From the NCBI GenBank assembly GCA_039820405.1, contig JBCBQC010000030.1, positions 1 through 64,000 on the forward strand: DNA of 64,000 nucleotides, given 5' to 3'. Positions 26,823 to 35,843 of this stretch are shown piece by piece; positions within the stretch are counted from its first letter, which is position 1, and each line of letters starts with the position of its first letter. Origin of the DNA: CALLVY01 sp937899855. Its GTDB lineage: Bacteria > Bacteroidota > Bacteroidia > Chitinophagales > Saprospiraceae. The position numbers and the translations under genes are program-made. A model generated the notes under the pieces. The model was not told where the DNA came from. It saw only the letters and a program-made list of their open reading frames with translations, and searched no databases.

Positions 26823-27197
26823 TGGTGGAGCTGCCGGGATTTGAACCCGGGTCCAGACAAAGTATCAGAAAGCTTTCTACATGTTTAGTTCCCAATTAAA
26901 TTGTCGGGTACGAGATAGGTCTGGAAACCCACCAAGCCCGTACCTTATTCTCTGAATTTCGCCGAATGGCCGAGACCTTCCATTGCGACTAGCCCGAGGG
27001 TTGGTTGATGTGCGACATGCTGTGTATCAGGCGTCAAGCGTGCAGCACAAAAGCATTCTAAGACCTGGTCTTAGGCTGCCATGGCATAACTTCTGTTGCC
27101 ATTTAAATTGGTTGATCACCACTTTTTGCGAGATGAATGATCATTCCTCGACATGCTTACTGACCAATAGGCTTTCCTGTCGATTCCAGTCAGCCCC
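26823..27197 (-). ncRNA. ssrA: tmRNA (transfer-messenger RNA)
   Basis: The minus strand begins GGGGCTGACTGGAATCGACA at 27197 and ends in GTTCAAATCCCGGCAGCTCCACCA at 26823, the standard tmRNA ends with a T-loop and encoded CCA; the 5' GGGGCTG pairs with the 3' CAGCTCC. CATGTAG near the 3' part is also typical. The tag reading frame at 27100-27071 is GGC..GCC TAA and encodes GNRSYAMAA, close to other Bacteroidota tags ending in YAMAA or YALAA. tmRNA with SmpB rescues ribosomes stalled on broken mRNAs and tags the products for proteolysis. Length is 375 nt. The tRNA-like end alone could be mistaken for a tRNA gene. Confidence 0.95.
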
Positions 27198-27279
27198 TGG
27201 TAAGAGAGGGACTTTCGTTAAAGTCCACTAGAAGAACCCACAATTACGTAAAAAAGTTTCGGAAAGCGGGAACCTGGAC

Positions 27280-27317
27280 CAAAAAATAAAAAAATCGCTC
27301 AAAAGCTTTTGAGCGAT
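27280..27317 (-). terminator. Intrinsic terminator after the 124-residue secreted protein gene
   Basis: A perfect palindrome, ATCGCTCAAAAGCTTTTGAGCGAT, at 27294-27317 is followed on the minus strand by TTTTTTTATTTTTT. It lies 33 bp past the stop codon of the gene ending at 27350 and separates it from the tmRNA. Confidence 0.88.
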
Positions 27318-27349
27318 TCATCAGAGAAATTCCAAAAAACAAAATAGAG

Positions 27350-27724
27350 CTATTCAACCCATATTTCTTTATGGACAACGATACCTTCAACGGTAACGAG
27401 TTCAATCGTGTAGGTGCCCTCGCGGATGATGTCGAGGTTGATCTCGTAGATGGAATCGGTGGGCAAATCGCTCACATCGTCTTCCATCATCAGGGCCTCT
27501 CCGCGCAGGATGTTGACTTCTTGCAACTGGTCGCCGATGGCCTCGAAGTCGATAAAAAGCACTTCGTTGGCGGTGTCGGCAAAGAAAATATTCTGCAGGG
27601 ACAGGTTAAAACCGGTGGGGTTGTCGAGGACCAGAGTAGGTCCGGTACTGATCGTGGGGCCGTGGCTAGCGGAAAGTGGGAACGTCAGAATAGACGCGAG
27701 GAAAAGAGGCAGTAGTACTTTCAT
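27350..27724 (-). CDS. Small secreted protein, DUF3244-like or T9SS-tail-like
   Basis: 124 residues. A signal peptide (about 1-19, ending LSAS) precedes a single all-beta domain. The last third (GTYTIELVTVEGIVVHKEIWV) resembles both the small secreted DUF3244 proteins and the last strands of type A T9SS sorting tails, but no separate catalytic or binding domain precedes it. It is probably periplasmic or surface located. The gene is monocistronic: an intrinsic terminator follows, and the upstream neighbour is divergent. Function is not known. Confidence 0.65.
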   Translation of the reverse strand: MKVLLPLFLASILTFPLSASHGPTISTGPTLVLDNPTGFNLSLQNIFFADTANEVLFIDFEAIGDQLQEVNILRGEALMMEDDVSDLPTDSIYEINLDIIREGTYTIELVTVEGIVVHKEIWVE

Positions 27725-27921
27725 GATTAATGGTTATGCTCTGGTGGTTAATGGTGCTCAAATACAACCGTCGCGGGGGAAACGGAAAGAGGGGATGGTG
27801 TCGGGGGGTGTGTTTGGTAGTAGGTGAGTATAAAAGTACGATTAACACCTCGTCAATTTCCATGCCAAACCCCGATCGGATTCGGACTACTTGGGAAAAT
27901 TTTAGAAATGGAATTTTCTAC

Positions 27922-27929
27922 TATTTTTG
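27922..27929 (+). promoter_or_regulatory. Candidate -7 box (TATTTTTG) for the oxidoreductase gene
   Basis: TATTTTTG fits the Bacteroidota -7 consensus TAnnTTTG exactly and lies 44 bp before the ATG at 27974. No TTG is found 19-21 bp upstream (the nearest is 28 bp away), so this is a partial match. Confidence 0.35.
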
Positions 27930-27973
27930 CAAGACCAAGCCAGCTTATTTGTCCATCTGAAAACTCCAAACTC

Positions 27974-29182
27974 ATGAAAATCGGCATCATCCGCGAGGGC
28001 AAAGTTCCCCCCGATTCGCGCGTTCCCCTTACCCCCGAGCAATGTGCCCTGGTCAATCGAGAATATCCCGTAGAAGTTGTGATACAAGGATCCCCCCAAC
28101 GCTGTTATGCCGATGAGGAATACCGAAGGGCCGGCGTAAGCATCGTCGACGAAGTGGCGGATTGTGAGGTCTTATTGGGTGTCAAAGAAGTTCCGATCGA
28201 CCAATTGCTGGACAATAAACAGTACTTTTTCTTTTCCCATACCTTTAAAAAGCAAGCCTACAACCGCGGCCTCCTACAAGCCATCCTCGCCCGGGGCATC
28301 CACCTGGTCGACTACGAAGCACTGACCAACGAGCGGGGACAACGACTCATTGCCTTCGGTCACTTCGCCGGAATGGTGGGCGCCCACAATGGCCTGTTGA
28401 CCTACGGGCTCCGCAGCGGACAATACCAACTGCCCCGTATGAAAGACTGCCGCGACTACGCCGAGGCCCTCCAGCACTACGCCCAAGTGCAACTGCCCGC
28501 CCTCAAAATCGTCCTCACCGGTACGGGGCGCGTAGCCACCGGCGCCGCTCAGGTCCTGCGCGACCTGGGTATCCAGGCCGTCGAACCCACCGCCTTCCTC
28601 CACCAAGACTACGATCGGGCGGTATTCACCCAGCTCGCCTGCGAAGACTACGCCGAACGACGGGATGGCCAGCCCTTTGCCAGAGAAGATTTCTACGCCC
28701 ACCCCGAACGCTACCAAAGCCGCTTTGCCCCCTACGCCCAAACGGCACACATCATGATCAACGGCATCTACTGGGACAACCGGGCCCCCGCCTTCTTTAG
28801 CCCCGCGGAGATGCGTCAGACCGACTTTAAGCTCGAAGTCATCGCCGACGTCACCTGCGATATCGCGCCCCTCTCCTCCATCCCCGCTACCCTGCGCCCT
28901 TCCACCATCGCCGATCCCATTTTTGGCTACGATCCGGTCACCGAAGCCGAAACCGCCCCCTTCCAGGCCACGGGCATCGACATGATGACCATCGACAACC
29001 TGCCCAACGAACTGCCCCGCGACGCTTCGCAGTCCTTTGGAGAGCAGTTTATCGCCTCAATTGTCCAGGAATTGGTCCAAACCGAGGCCAGCGCCGTCAT
29101 CGAAAGGGCCAGCGTGGCGATCGACGGACAATTGGGGCCCCACTACGGCTACTTGAAAGATTTCGTCGCGGGACGGGAATAA
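27974..29182 (+). CDS. Saccharopine-dehydrogenase-like / AlaDh-PNT family NAD(P)-dependent oxidoreductase
   Basis: 402 residues from the ATG at 27974; the frame is open further upstream but the extension is not conserved-looking, while MKIGIIREGK at this ATG is the typical first strand of the AlaDh/PNT N-terminal domain. The Rossmann motif appears as TGTGRVATGAAQVL near 180-193. The arrangement and the C-terminal DIAPLSSIPATLRPSTI segment fit the LYS1-like saccharopine dehydrogenase group common in Bacteroidota. Whether the substrate is saccharopine, alanine or another amino acid cannot be told from sequence. A TATTTTTG box lies upstream. The next gene, a secreted protein, follows 88 bp later and is probably separate. 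Confidence 0.75.
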   Translation: MKIGIIREGKVPPDSRVPLTPEQCALVNREYPVEVVIQGSPQRCYADEEYRRAGVSIVDEVADCEVLLGVKEVPIDQLLDNKQYFFFSHTFKKQAYNRGLLQAILARGIHLVDYEALTNERGQRLIAFGHFAGMVGAHNGLLTYGLRSGQYQLPRMKDCRDYAEALQHYAQVQLPALKIVLTGTGRVATGAAQVLRDLGIQAVEPTAFLHQDYDRAVFTQLACEDYAERRDGQPFAREDFYAHPERYQSRFAPYAQTAHIMINGIYWDNRAPAFFSPAEMRQTDFKLEVIADVTCDIAPLSSIPATLRPSTIADPIFGYDPVTEAETAPFQATGIDMMTIDNLPNELPRDASQSFGEQFIASIVQELVQTEASAVIERASVAIDGQLGPHYGYLKDFVAGRE

Positions 29183-29270
29183 TGCGAAAGTGGACGTTTT
29201 TTTGCTGTATTATAATTTTACGCGCACCCAATCCGTTTTGTATTCGCCATCTTTAAAACGAATTAACAAC

Positions 29271-29696
29271 ATGAGATTAACTACCTTCCTCAGCCTGTTT
29301 GTCCTGGCTCCCTACTTCGCTTTTTCCCAATTTATTCCCACCGATGATGGCCTCACCATCATCATCACCGACGGCACGGAAGCCGGTAGAAAGAGCGTCC
29401 TTGCGCCCCCCAGCGACCAAACTTTCCAGGCGCCCATCCGCACCCTGGGCATGGCCGACGCCATCCAGGCCGGCGCCTTCCTCATCCGTCCCGAATACGG
29501 ACTGCCCGGCTTTTTCCTGATCTTCTGCGTCAACGACTCGATCAGCGATACCCAGGGCAGCATCGAAATCAACGGGCAGACCTACCGCGGCGTCTACCGC
29601 CTGATTCGGCAAAAGGCCTACCTCGACGAGGAGATTCCCGAGGGCATGCAGGCCTACCGCATCACCGGAACCATCTTCTTATTGGGGGTTTCTTAG
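29271..29696 (+). CDS. Secreted protein of unknown function
   Basis: 141 residues from the ATG at 29271, chosen because it opens directly with a signal peptide (MRLTTFLSLFVLAPYFAFSQ) whereas the longer frame from 29190 does not. The mature part begins FIPTDDGLTIIITDG and is rich in beta strands, without a motif I recognise. It ends convergently on purC with a 4-bp overlap of the two stop codons (TTAG). Probably periplasmic. No operon partner is evident. Confidence 0.6.
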   Translation: MRLTTFLSLFVLAPYFAFSQFIPTDDGLTIIITDGTEAGRKSVLAPPSDQTFQAPIRTLGMADAIQAGAFLIRPEYGLPGFFLIFCVNDSISDTQGSIEINGQTYRGVYRLIRQKAYLDEEIPEGMQAYRITGTIFLLGVS

Positions 29697-30652
29697 GCGG
29701 GATTCGCCAGATAATTCAATACATTTTGCTCGATCCGACCGAGGAGGTCACCGACTTCGGCCCGGACGAAGGGACCGCCCGTAATTTGCTCGAACAGTTC
29801 GATGTAACGTTCGGAAACGCTTTCGACGAAGGCATCGGGCATGGTGGGCATTACTTGCCCGTCGAGGCCTTGAAAGCCCTGGCTGATTAGCCATTCGCGT
29901 ACGAATTCCTTGGAGAGGTGCTTTTGTCGTTCGCCCCGCGCCAGCCGCTCGGCGTAGCCTTCCCGGTAGAAGTAGCGCGAGCTGTCGGGGGTGTGGATTT
30001 CGTCGATGAGGTAAATGATGCCATCGTACATCCCAAATTCGTACTTGGTATCCACCAGGATCAGGCCGCGCTCGGCGGCCATGGCGCTTCCGCGTGCAAA
30101 GAGGGCCCGGGTATAGGCTTCGAGTTGGGTATAATGGGCCTCACTGACCAGGCCCCGGGCGATGATGTCCTCGCGGGAGATGTCTTCGTCGTGGCCTTCC
30201 TCAGCCTTGGTAGCGGGGGTAATGATGGGCTGGGGAAAAGCTTCCGATTCGCGCAGTCCTTCCGGCATGGGTACCCCACAGAGCTGGCGCTTGCCCGCCG
30301 CGTATTCGCGCCAGGCGTGACCGACGAGATAGCCCCGGATCACCATCTCGATTTTGAAGGGGCTACAAGCCCGGCCCAGGGTGACGTTGGGGTCGGGGTG
30401 GGCTCGGACCCAGTTGGGCACGATGTCCTGGGTGGCGGCTAGGAAATGCTGGGCAATTTGATTGAGGACCTGACCTTTGTAGGGGATGGGGCGGGGTAAA
30501 ATGTGATCAAAGGCGGAGATGCGGTCGGAGGCAACCATGATGAGTTGCTCCCCAACGGTGTAGACATCGCGGACTTTGCCGCGATAAAAATTCGTTTGGC
30601 CAGGAAATTGGAAATTGCTCTCGATGACGGAGCGCTTTTCGATGGAGATCAT
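29693..30652 (-). CDS. purC: Phosphoribosylaminoimidazole-succinocarboxamide synthase
   Basis: 319 residues, the longer (Ade1-like) PurC form. It joins aspartate to CAIR with ATP in purine synthesis. Recognisable signatures are YRGKVRDVY near 24-32, VASDRISAFDHIL near 41-53, the IRGYLVGHAWREY motif near 105-117 and LILVDTKYEFG near 195-205. The divergent ABC transporter gene starts 92 bp away. A near-consensus -7 box on the minus strand (TACCTTTA, 30692-30685) lies about 33 bp upstream of the start. The stop codon overlaps that of the convergent secreted-protein gene. Cytoplasmic. Confidence 0.95.
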   Translation of the reverse strand: MISIEKRSVIESNFQFPGQTNFYRGKVRDVYTVGEQLIMVASDRISAFDHILPRPIPYKGQVLNQIAQHFLAATQDIVPNWVRAHPDPNVTLGRACSPFKIEMVIRGYLVGHAWREYAAGKRQLCGVPMPEGLRESEAFPQPIITPATKAEEGHDEDISREDIIARGLVSEAHYTQLEAYTRALFARGSAMAAERGLILVDTKYEFGMYDGIIYLIDEIHTPDSSRYFYREGYAERLARGERQKHLSKEFVREWLISQGFQGLDGQVMPTMPDAFVESVSERYIELFEQITGGPFVRAEVGDLLGRIEQNVLNYLANPA

Positions 30653-30744
30653 GTGGACTACCTTAATTTTTCATTCATGAACCATAAAGGTAAAAAAGCA
30701 GTTGGTAAGAACGGGAATCCCCGTGAAATTTAAAACGAAATAAG

Positions 30745-32550
30745 ATGCCTAGCCCTAGCCCGGTCGAACCCGCCCAGCCCATGAAACGCCTGTTTCGCTA
30801 CCTCGACAAGTACCGGGGCAATTTGTGGTTCGCCATCTCTTCCAGCATCGTCAACAAATTTCTCGACCTCATGCCCCCCTTCCTCACCGCCTGGATGATC
30901 GACACGGTGAGTGGCAATGTCCCAGCCTGGATCGGCCGCTGGACGGGGCTGAACGAACTGTGGTCCATCATCATTTTTCTCAGTATCCTGACGATAGTCA
31001 TTTTTGGACTCGAAAGCTTTTTTGAGTGGCTGTTCAAACGGGGTTTTATGCAACTGGCCCAGGAAGTACAGCACGACCTACGCCTCGATGCCTACCAAAA
31101 AATGCAGGCCCGCGAGATCGGCTACTTCGAAGAGCAACGCACCGGTAATCTCATGGCCATTCTCAACGACGACATCAACCAACTCGAACGCTTCCTCAAC
31201 GATAGTTTTAACGCCATCATCCAGATGATCACCCTGGTCTTATTCGCGGGCTGGTCGCTGTGCATCGTTTCCCTAGAGCTGGGCTTGGTTGGGATGTTGC
31301 CCATTCCCTTTATCATCTTGGGGAGCATTTACTACCAAAACAAGATTGCCCCCCACTACCGCGAGGTACGCGAAAGAGTGGGCGAGCTGGGCAGTAGATT
31401 GGAAAACAACATCTCGGGTATTCAGGTCATCAAAAGTTTTACGGCGGAGGATTTTGAGCTGCAACGGGTCCGGCAAAGCTCCTCCGACTACCGGGACGCC
31501 AATTTTAAGGCCATCCGTTGGAATGCCCTCTACGTTCCCCTGATCCGCATCTTTATCACCATTGGCTTTGCCGCTACCCTACTCATCGGCAGCTACTGGG
31601 TACTCAACGACCTGCGGGGTTTTACGGTGGGAGGCCTGGCCTTTTTCGCCATGATGATCCAGCGCATGCTCTGGCCCATCACCCGACTGGGTTACGTATT
31701 CAACGAGTACGAACGGGCCCGCGCCTCGGCCCGCCGGGTATTCGCCCTGCTCGACACCCCCAACCAGATTCCCAATCCCGAACACCCCCAGACTTTGACT
31801 CCCGTAGCCGGCGAGGTGGAATTGCAAAACGTCGACTTTGCCTACCAGAGCGGACAGCCCATCCTGCGCAACCTGAGTCTCCACTTCCGGGCGGGCCAGA
31901 TGATCGGCATCGCAGGACCCACCGGGGCGGGGAAGACCACCCTCATCAAGCTGCTGCTCCGCCTCTACGACGTCAGCGCCGGCCGTATCCTCATCGATGG
32001 TACGGATATCCGAGCGGTCGACAAACGCGAACTGCGGCGACAAATCGCCATGGTCAGCCAGGAGGTCTACCTCTTTCACGGGACCATCCAGGAAAACATC
32101 GCCTACGGTCTGAGCGGCTGCTCGAAGGCCGACATCATCGACGCGGCTAAAAAGGCACAGCTACACGATTTTATCGACGGGCTCCCGCAGCAGTACGAAA
32201 CCATCGTGGGCGAAAGGGGCATCAAACTCTCGGGGGGCCAACGGCAGCGCCTCAGCATCGCCCGGGCCATTCTCAAGGACGCCCCCATCCTCATCCTCGA
32301 CGAAGCCACCAGCGCCGTTGATACCGAAACCGAACGGGCCATCCAACAAAACCTCCGCCAGCTGACCCAGGGCAAAACGGCCATCGTCATCGCCCACCGC
32401 CTATCCACCATCCGCCACGCCGATCAGATCATCGTACTGCGAAATGGCCTGGTCGCCGAAAGTGGTACGCACGAGCAATTGCTCGATCACGAGGCGATTT
32501 ATGCGGACTTGTGGAAGGTGCAGATTGGGGCGCTGGATAGTATTTACTGA
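30745..32550 (+). CDS. ABC exporter, fused permease and ATPase (MsbA-like)
   Basis: 601 residues. An N-terminal six-helix transmembrane domain (about 20-330) is followed by a nucleotide-binding domain with Walker A GPTGAGKT (near 391), Q-loop MVSQEVYLF, signature LSGGQRQRLSIARA (near 496), Walker B ILILDEATSAVD and the H-loop IAHRLS. Half-transporters of this kind work as homodimers and export lipids, drugs or peptides. Substrate cannot be told from sequence. It lies about 4 kb from the megasynthase on the other side of tmRNA and purC, so a link to product export is possible but not supported by an operon. Stop codon abuts the convergent gene ending at 32551. Confidence 0.9.
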   Translation: MPSPSPVEPAQPMKRLFRYLDKYRGNLWFAISSSIVNKFLDLMPPFLTAWMIDTVSGNVPAWIGRWTGLNELWSIIIFLSILTIVIFGLESFFEWLFKRGFMQLAQEVQHDLRLDAYQKMQAREIGYFEEQRTGNLMAILNDDINQLERFLNDSFNAIIQMITLVLFAGWSLCIVSLELGLVGMLPIPFIILGSIYYQNKIAPHYREVRERVGELGSRLENNISGIQVIKSFTAEDFELQRVRQSSSDYRDANFKAIRWNALYVPLIRIFITIGFAATLLIGSYWVLNDLRGFTVGGLAFFAMMIQRMLWPITRLGYVFNEYERARASARRVFALLDTPNQIPNPEHPQTLTPVAGEVELQNVDFAYQSGQPILRNLSLHFRAGQMIGIAGPTGAGKTTLIKLLLRLYDVSAGRILIDGTDIRAVDKRELRRQIAMVSQEVYLFHGTIQENIAYGLSGCSKADIIDAAKKAQLHDFIDGLPQQYETIVGERGIKLSGGQRQRLSIARAILKDAPILILDEATSAVDTETERAIQQNLRQLTQGKTAIVIAHRLSTIRHADQIIVLRNGLVAESGTHEQLLDHEAIYADLWKVQIGALDSIY

Positions 32551-33873
32551 TCATTGTCGCAACAGCAACAGGCGGACAAGGTACTGACCGTTGACCACCG
32601 CCGAGTAGTAACCCGCCGCCAGCGAACCGAGGTCCAGGTCGATGATCGGACCGGGCTGGACCGGACGCAGGTTAGCCACCAAACCTCTCCGAGAATCGTA
32701 AACCTCAATCGTTTCGATTACGCCCCCTTCTCCACAGTCTAGCTCCAGGGTAAAACGAGCACTACTGGGGTTGGGATAGGCCCGTAGCGATAGCGCACTG
32801 GTGAGCGGTGCCACCGGATTCGCCGATCCCACGGTGCGGATGTCAATGGTATCACAAAAGGTTTTTGCGCAGGTTCGGTTTGAGGTGAGGGTCAGGCAAA
32901 CGGGGTAGGTTCCCGGCTGTGGGTAAGTATGCCTGGGCTTACAGACGGTAGCGGTCGTTCCATCTCCAAAATCCCACCAATACTCCCGCAGAACACCACA
33001 GCCCGCCTTGGGGAAGCCACTGACCACCGCCCCGGAAACCTCCAAGTCGAAGCCAATATCCGCCTCAAGTATCGGACCGTAGGCCAAGGCCAGCATCCGA
33101 AATCCATCGTATTCCCCCGCGCGGTGGGTCGCTCCCACGCTACTTAGGACCGGCTGATCCGAAGCGAGATTGAGGCGATAAATTTGTCGACCAGTGGTAC
33201 AAAAAATTTGGTGCTGCTCTCCCGTACCCGCCATATCAATGATCGTAATCGATCGATTCACCCGCAAGAGGGCCTCCGAAGCGAGGAGTCCACTGGAACT
33301 CGGAGAGATGGGTATTTGACCGATGAAGGTTTCCTCTCCATCCGTATTGACGAAGATCAGCTTATCCCGGTTGAATTCCATCGCGTCCATGTCTCCCTCG
33401 TCGACGATGCCCACCAGGGTACACTCGGCGGTGGTGAGGTCTACCGTTACCAGGGTCTCGGAATAGAAATCCCTCCGATCGACGCCTCCATTTCGACTAA
33501 CGGCGACGTACAGTTGTCCGGTGAGCTCGTTCCAGGCCATGCTCTCTACCAGGGGGAGCGCTACGCCATCCAGGGTAAATTGGTTGACGACGGCGTAGTT
33601 GCCGTCGGGATCGAGCCAGAATAAGACGGGGTCCTCGGTGTGGGAGGCAATTCCGTAATAGCGACATTCGGTCGGAACGTAGGCCAGGGAGCGAATCCGC
33701 GTATGCTCAAAAACCGTCAATCTCGTTTCCCGATCCAAGGTAGTAGGCGAATTGCTAATATCCAGTCGAAAAAATTCATCCTGAATCGCTCCGAATAAAC
33801 CAAAATTGAACTGGGGAAAGGCGGTGGAGGTGTAGAACAAACCACAAAGGACGAGTAGCAACCGCATGATCAT
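32551..33873 (-). CDS. Secreted PKD-domain protein with type A T9SS tail
   Basis: 440 residues. A signal peptide (about 1-20, ending AFPQ) leads into a beta-rich region (about 25-270) with spaced strands such as LAYVPTECRYYG, ESMAWNELTGQLYVAV and MDAMEFNRDKLIFV, likely a beta-propeller. A PKD domain follows (about 280-350, WWDFGDGTT and HTYPQPGTYPV). The C-terminus (about 360-440, RAYPNPSSARFTLEL to LAAGYYSAVV) is a type A T9SS sorting domain. Extracellular or surface anchored; ligand unknown. The gene is convergent with, and directly abuts, the ABC exporter gene. The third codon is also ATG (33867) and could be the start. Confidence 0.8.
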   Translation of the reverse strand: MIMRLLLVLCGLFYTSTAFPQFNFGLFGAIQDEFFRLDISNSPTTLDRETRLTVFEHTRIRSLAYVPTECRYYGIASHTEDPVLFWLDPDGNYAVVNQFTLDGVALPLVESMAWNELTGQLYVAVSRNGGVDRRDFYSETLVTVDLTTAECTLVGIVDEGDMDAMEFNRDKLIFVNTDGEETFIGQIPISPSSSGLLASEALLRVNRSITIIDMAGTGEQHQIFCTTGRQIYRLNLASDQPVLSSVGATHRAGEYDGFRMLALAYGPILEADIGFDLEVSGAVVSGFPKAGCGVLREYWWDFGDGTTATVCKPRHTYPQPGTYPVCLTLTSNRTCAKTFCDTIDIRTVGSANPVAPLTSALSLRAYPNPSSARFTLELDCGEGGVIETIEVYDSRRGLVANLRPVQPGPIIDLDLGSLAAGYYSAVVNGQYLVRLLLLRQ

Positions 33874-34034
33874 AGCATTTTTAATTTTTTGAAATCAGGA
33901 GGAAGGCAAACGGCTTGGCACCGGTGTCCCCTTATCCTCCCGAGCGGAGATACCTAAGGTAAGGATTTTAATGCAAATTCGAACCGGAATTTTCCAATGC
34001 GGAGCTGGGAGCGGTGGGGCGAGATGGCTACGGC

Positions 34035-34814
34035 TTAATCTTCAGCACGGTGGTAGGTCGCCAGGATCTTTTGGGCTCGAAAGCCCGCATCGACGTAGCG
34101 TCCCCCATCGATGGCCCGCCATTCGTACACTTCATTACCGCTGACGTTGGCGTGGGTGGTGAGGATATAATTGTGGTTTTTGAAGCTGATGTTGATCGTT
34201 TTGCCGTGGGCACCCGCCCCGGCGGTTCCGGTACGGCCATCCCAGGCGTAGTAGTGAGCGGTACGCTCGTCAATGCCGTAGCAATCGCCAGCGTGGTTGA
34301 CCGAGAGGCCTTTGGGGTGGTGGATGGAAGTGGAGAAGCGATCGAAGTGGGGTTCGGCGGCGTATTCGGCGCGGTGGAGGGTCAGTGTTTCACCGACGAC
34401 TGCAGGCAGGATGGCCCAGAGTTTACCCCCGCCGTAGTCGACATCGTGGATGGGTTTGTCGTAGTACATGACCTGGGCAACGCCGTCGGTTCCCATGGTG
34501 CGGAGCACGCGGTCGGCGCAGATGTAGAGGCAATTGGCGTCTTTGCCACCGGTGAGGCGGATGCCCCCCGGGGCGCTGGAGGTGATTTCGTTCCACTGGT
34601 CGGAGCCGTCGGTCCAGAAGATTTCGGCCCCACCGCCATCGGGATCGGCCAGGTTGGACAGGGCCCACACCGTACCATCTTCGGCGATGCCAATGTTGAA
34701 AGCAAAACCGGGCGGGGACTTGGGGTGGAGTATTCCATCCGTATCGACTGCAAAGACGGAAAAGTCATTAGCGATTCCCCAAAAGGGGTAGACATTGCCT
34801 TTGGTGTTCGCCAT
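34035..34814 (-). CDS. Probable beta-propeller protein, function unknown
   Basis: 259 residues from the ATG at 34814. A longer frame reaches 35210 but its extra N-terminus is antisense-like, Pro/Arg-rich and overlaps the upstream gene, so it was rejected. The protein has repeated short motifs of the kind GIAEDGTVWALS, GGKDANCLYICAD and VDYGGGKLWAIL, spaced about 40-45 residues apart, like tectonin-type propeller blades. There is no signal peptide. It is the last of five genes in one direction (37709 to 34035). No catalytic motif is visible. Confidence 0.6.
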   Translation of the reverse strand: MANTKGNVYPFWGIANDFSVFAVDTDGILHPKSPPGFAFNIGIAEDGTVWALSNLADPDGGGAEIFWTDGSDQWNEITSSAPGGIRLTGGKDANCLYICADRVLRTMGTDGVAQVMYYDKPIHDVDYGGGKLWAILPAVVGETLTLHRAEYAAEPHFDRFSTSIHHPKGLSVNHAGDCYGIDERTAHYYAWDGRTGTAGAGAHGKTINISFKNHNYILTTHANVSGNEVYEWRAIDGGRYVDAGFRAQKILATYHRAED

Positions 34815-34867
34815 GGTGAGAAACGTATTGAAAAATGATGGTTTTCGCTGCGATCGGACGCGGGTGG

Positions 34868-35299
34868 TCAGATGTACCGGGCCTGGTTGCGGTCGATGAG
34901 GATGTCTTTGAGCTCTTTGAGGGCTTGGTATTCCTCGGGCAGCACCTTTTTGACCGCCTCTTTGACGGCGAAATAGGTCCCCCGCTCCAATTCGGGAATG
35001 CGTTGTACGATTTGGTCCTTGACGATCTGTACATCCTGCTTGATGATCCCCCGGATGGAGGGAATCTCGTGCCATTCCCCTTCGATGGCCAGGGCTTGGT
35101 GTTTTTCGCCATCCTGCCCCTGGACGGGGTCCAATTGGATCGACTTGTCCACCTGGGCCAGGTAAACCCGGGCCTGATCCAACTCGATATTCCCCTGGGG
35201 AATTCGCCATTCTTCCTGCCCATTATTGACCAAAAATATCTCCAAGCCCTTCTGGTTGATGCGGTAGATAATCAATCGCACCTGATCTAAAACACCCAT
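34868..35299 (-). CDS. Small soluble protein, Nudix-fold-like N-terminus without Nudix box
   Basis: 143 residues. The first 40 residues (VRLIIYRINQKGLEIFLVNN, then EWRIPQG) resemble the first strands of Nudix hydrolases, but the catalytic GxxxxxExxxxxxxREUxEExGU box is absent, so hydrolase activity is not expected. The C-terminal half is helical and charged (ERGTYFAVKEAVKKVL). It is 53 bp upstream of the propeller-like gene and 100 bp downstream of a secreted-protein gene. Cytoplasmic. Function not recognised. Confidence 0.55.
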   Translation of the reverse strand: MGVLDQVRLIIYRINQKGLEIFLVNNGQEEWRIPQGNIELDQARVYLAQVDKSIQLDPVQGQDGEKHQALAIEGEWHEIPSIRGIIKQDVQIVKDQIVQRIPELERGTYFAVKEAVKKVLPEEYQALKELKDILIDRNQARYI

Positions 35300-35399
35300 A
35301 TTTTAGTTTTTTCCGTTTACCAATTGAAAAATAATACCTCCTCAACAGAGTTAGCGGTAAAATGTTCTTCGGAGGACGCCAAAATACGAACAATACGAA

Positions 35400-35837
35400 T
35401 TAGAGCGAATATACTTTGCGTTTTTTCTTGGATTTTGAGGGGCGGGAAGGTGACTCACCGCCCTCCCCAGGTGGGGTATCCAAGCCCTCCGGGTCTGGGA
35501 TGCTTTGTTGAAAATCATCAAACAAGCGGTGGAGCTCCGCCCAATCCTCCTCGGTCAACTGCCCCGTAAACTGGTCGAGCAACTGCTGCAATTCCAGTGG
35601 CCCCTGCTGGGGGTTGACCCCCGGTTCCCGCGGGCCATCGTAGGGAAAAATCCGGTAAACGGTGGTGTCCAACTGGAACAGCTGACCATTTTCGACCGTC
35701 TCCTGTAAGCGTTGCAGGGCGATGGTCATTTCCTCTTCCATACGATCCAGCTCGCGTTGCAGTTCTTCTTCGCTCAATTGGGCCCAGGCCCCCTGGCCCA
35801 TTAGCAGAAGGGTCATGATCAAAATAATTTTCGGCAT
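35400..35837 (-). CDS. Small secreted helical protein
   Basis: 145 residues. Signal peptide about 1-19 (MPKIILIMTLLLMGQGAWAQ). The mature protein starts with a heptad-like acidic helix (ELQRELDRMEEEMTIALQRL) that may be a coiled coil, then a short strand segment (QLFQLDTTVYRIFPYDGP), and ends in a basic low-complexity tail (SRPSKSKKKRKVYSL). It is only 6 bp downstream of the membrane-anchored 227-residue gene and probably co-expressed with it and the SH3 lipoprotein. No known family recognised. Confidence 0.6.
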   Translation of the reverse strand: MPKIILIMTLLLMGQGAWAQLSEEELQRELDRMEEEMTIALQRLQETVENGQLFQLDTTVYRIFPYDGPREPGVNPQQGPLELQQLLDQFTGQLTEEDWAELHRLFDDFQQSIPDPEGLDTPPGEGGESPSRPSKSKKKRKVYSL

Positions 35838-35843
35838 GTGGTT

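Noticed and set aside
26823..26900. tRNA gene at the tRNA-like 3' end
   Set aside because: The T-arm and CCA belong to the tmRNA; there is no anticodon arm and the matching 5' end is 375 nt away.
34815..35210. N-terminal extension of the propeller-like protein up to 35210
   Set aside because: The extension is Pro/Arg/Gly-rich, overlaps the upstream gene in another frame, and the real start MANTKGNVYP at 34814 has normal composition.
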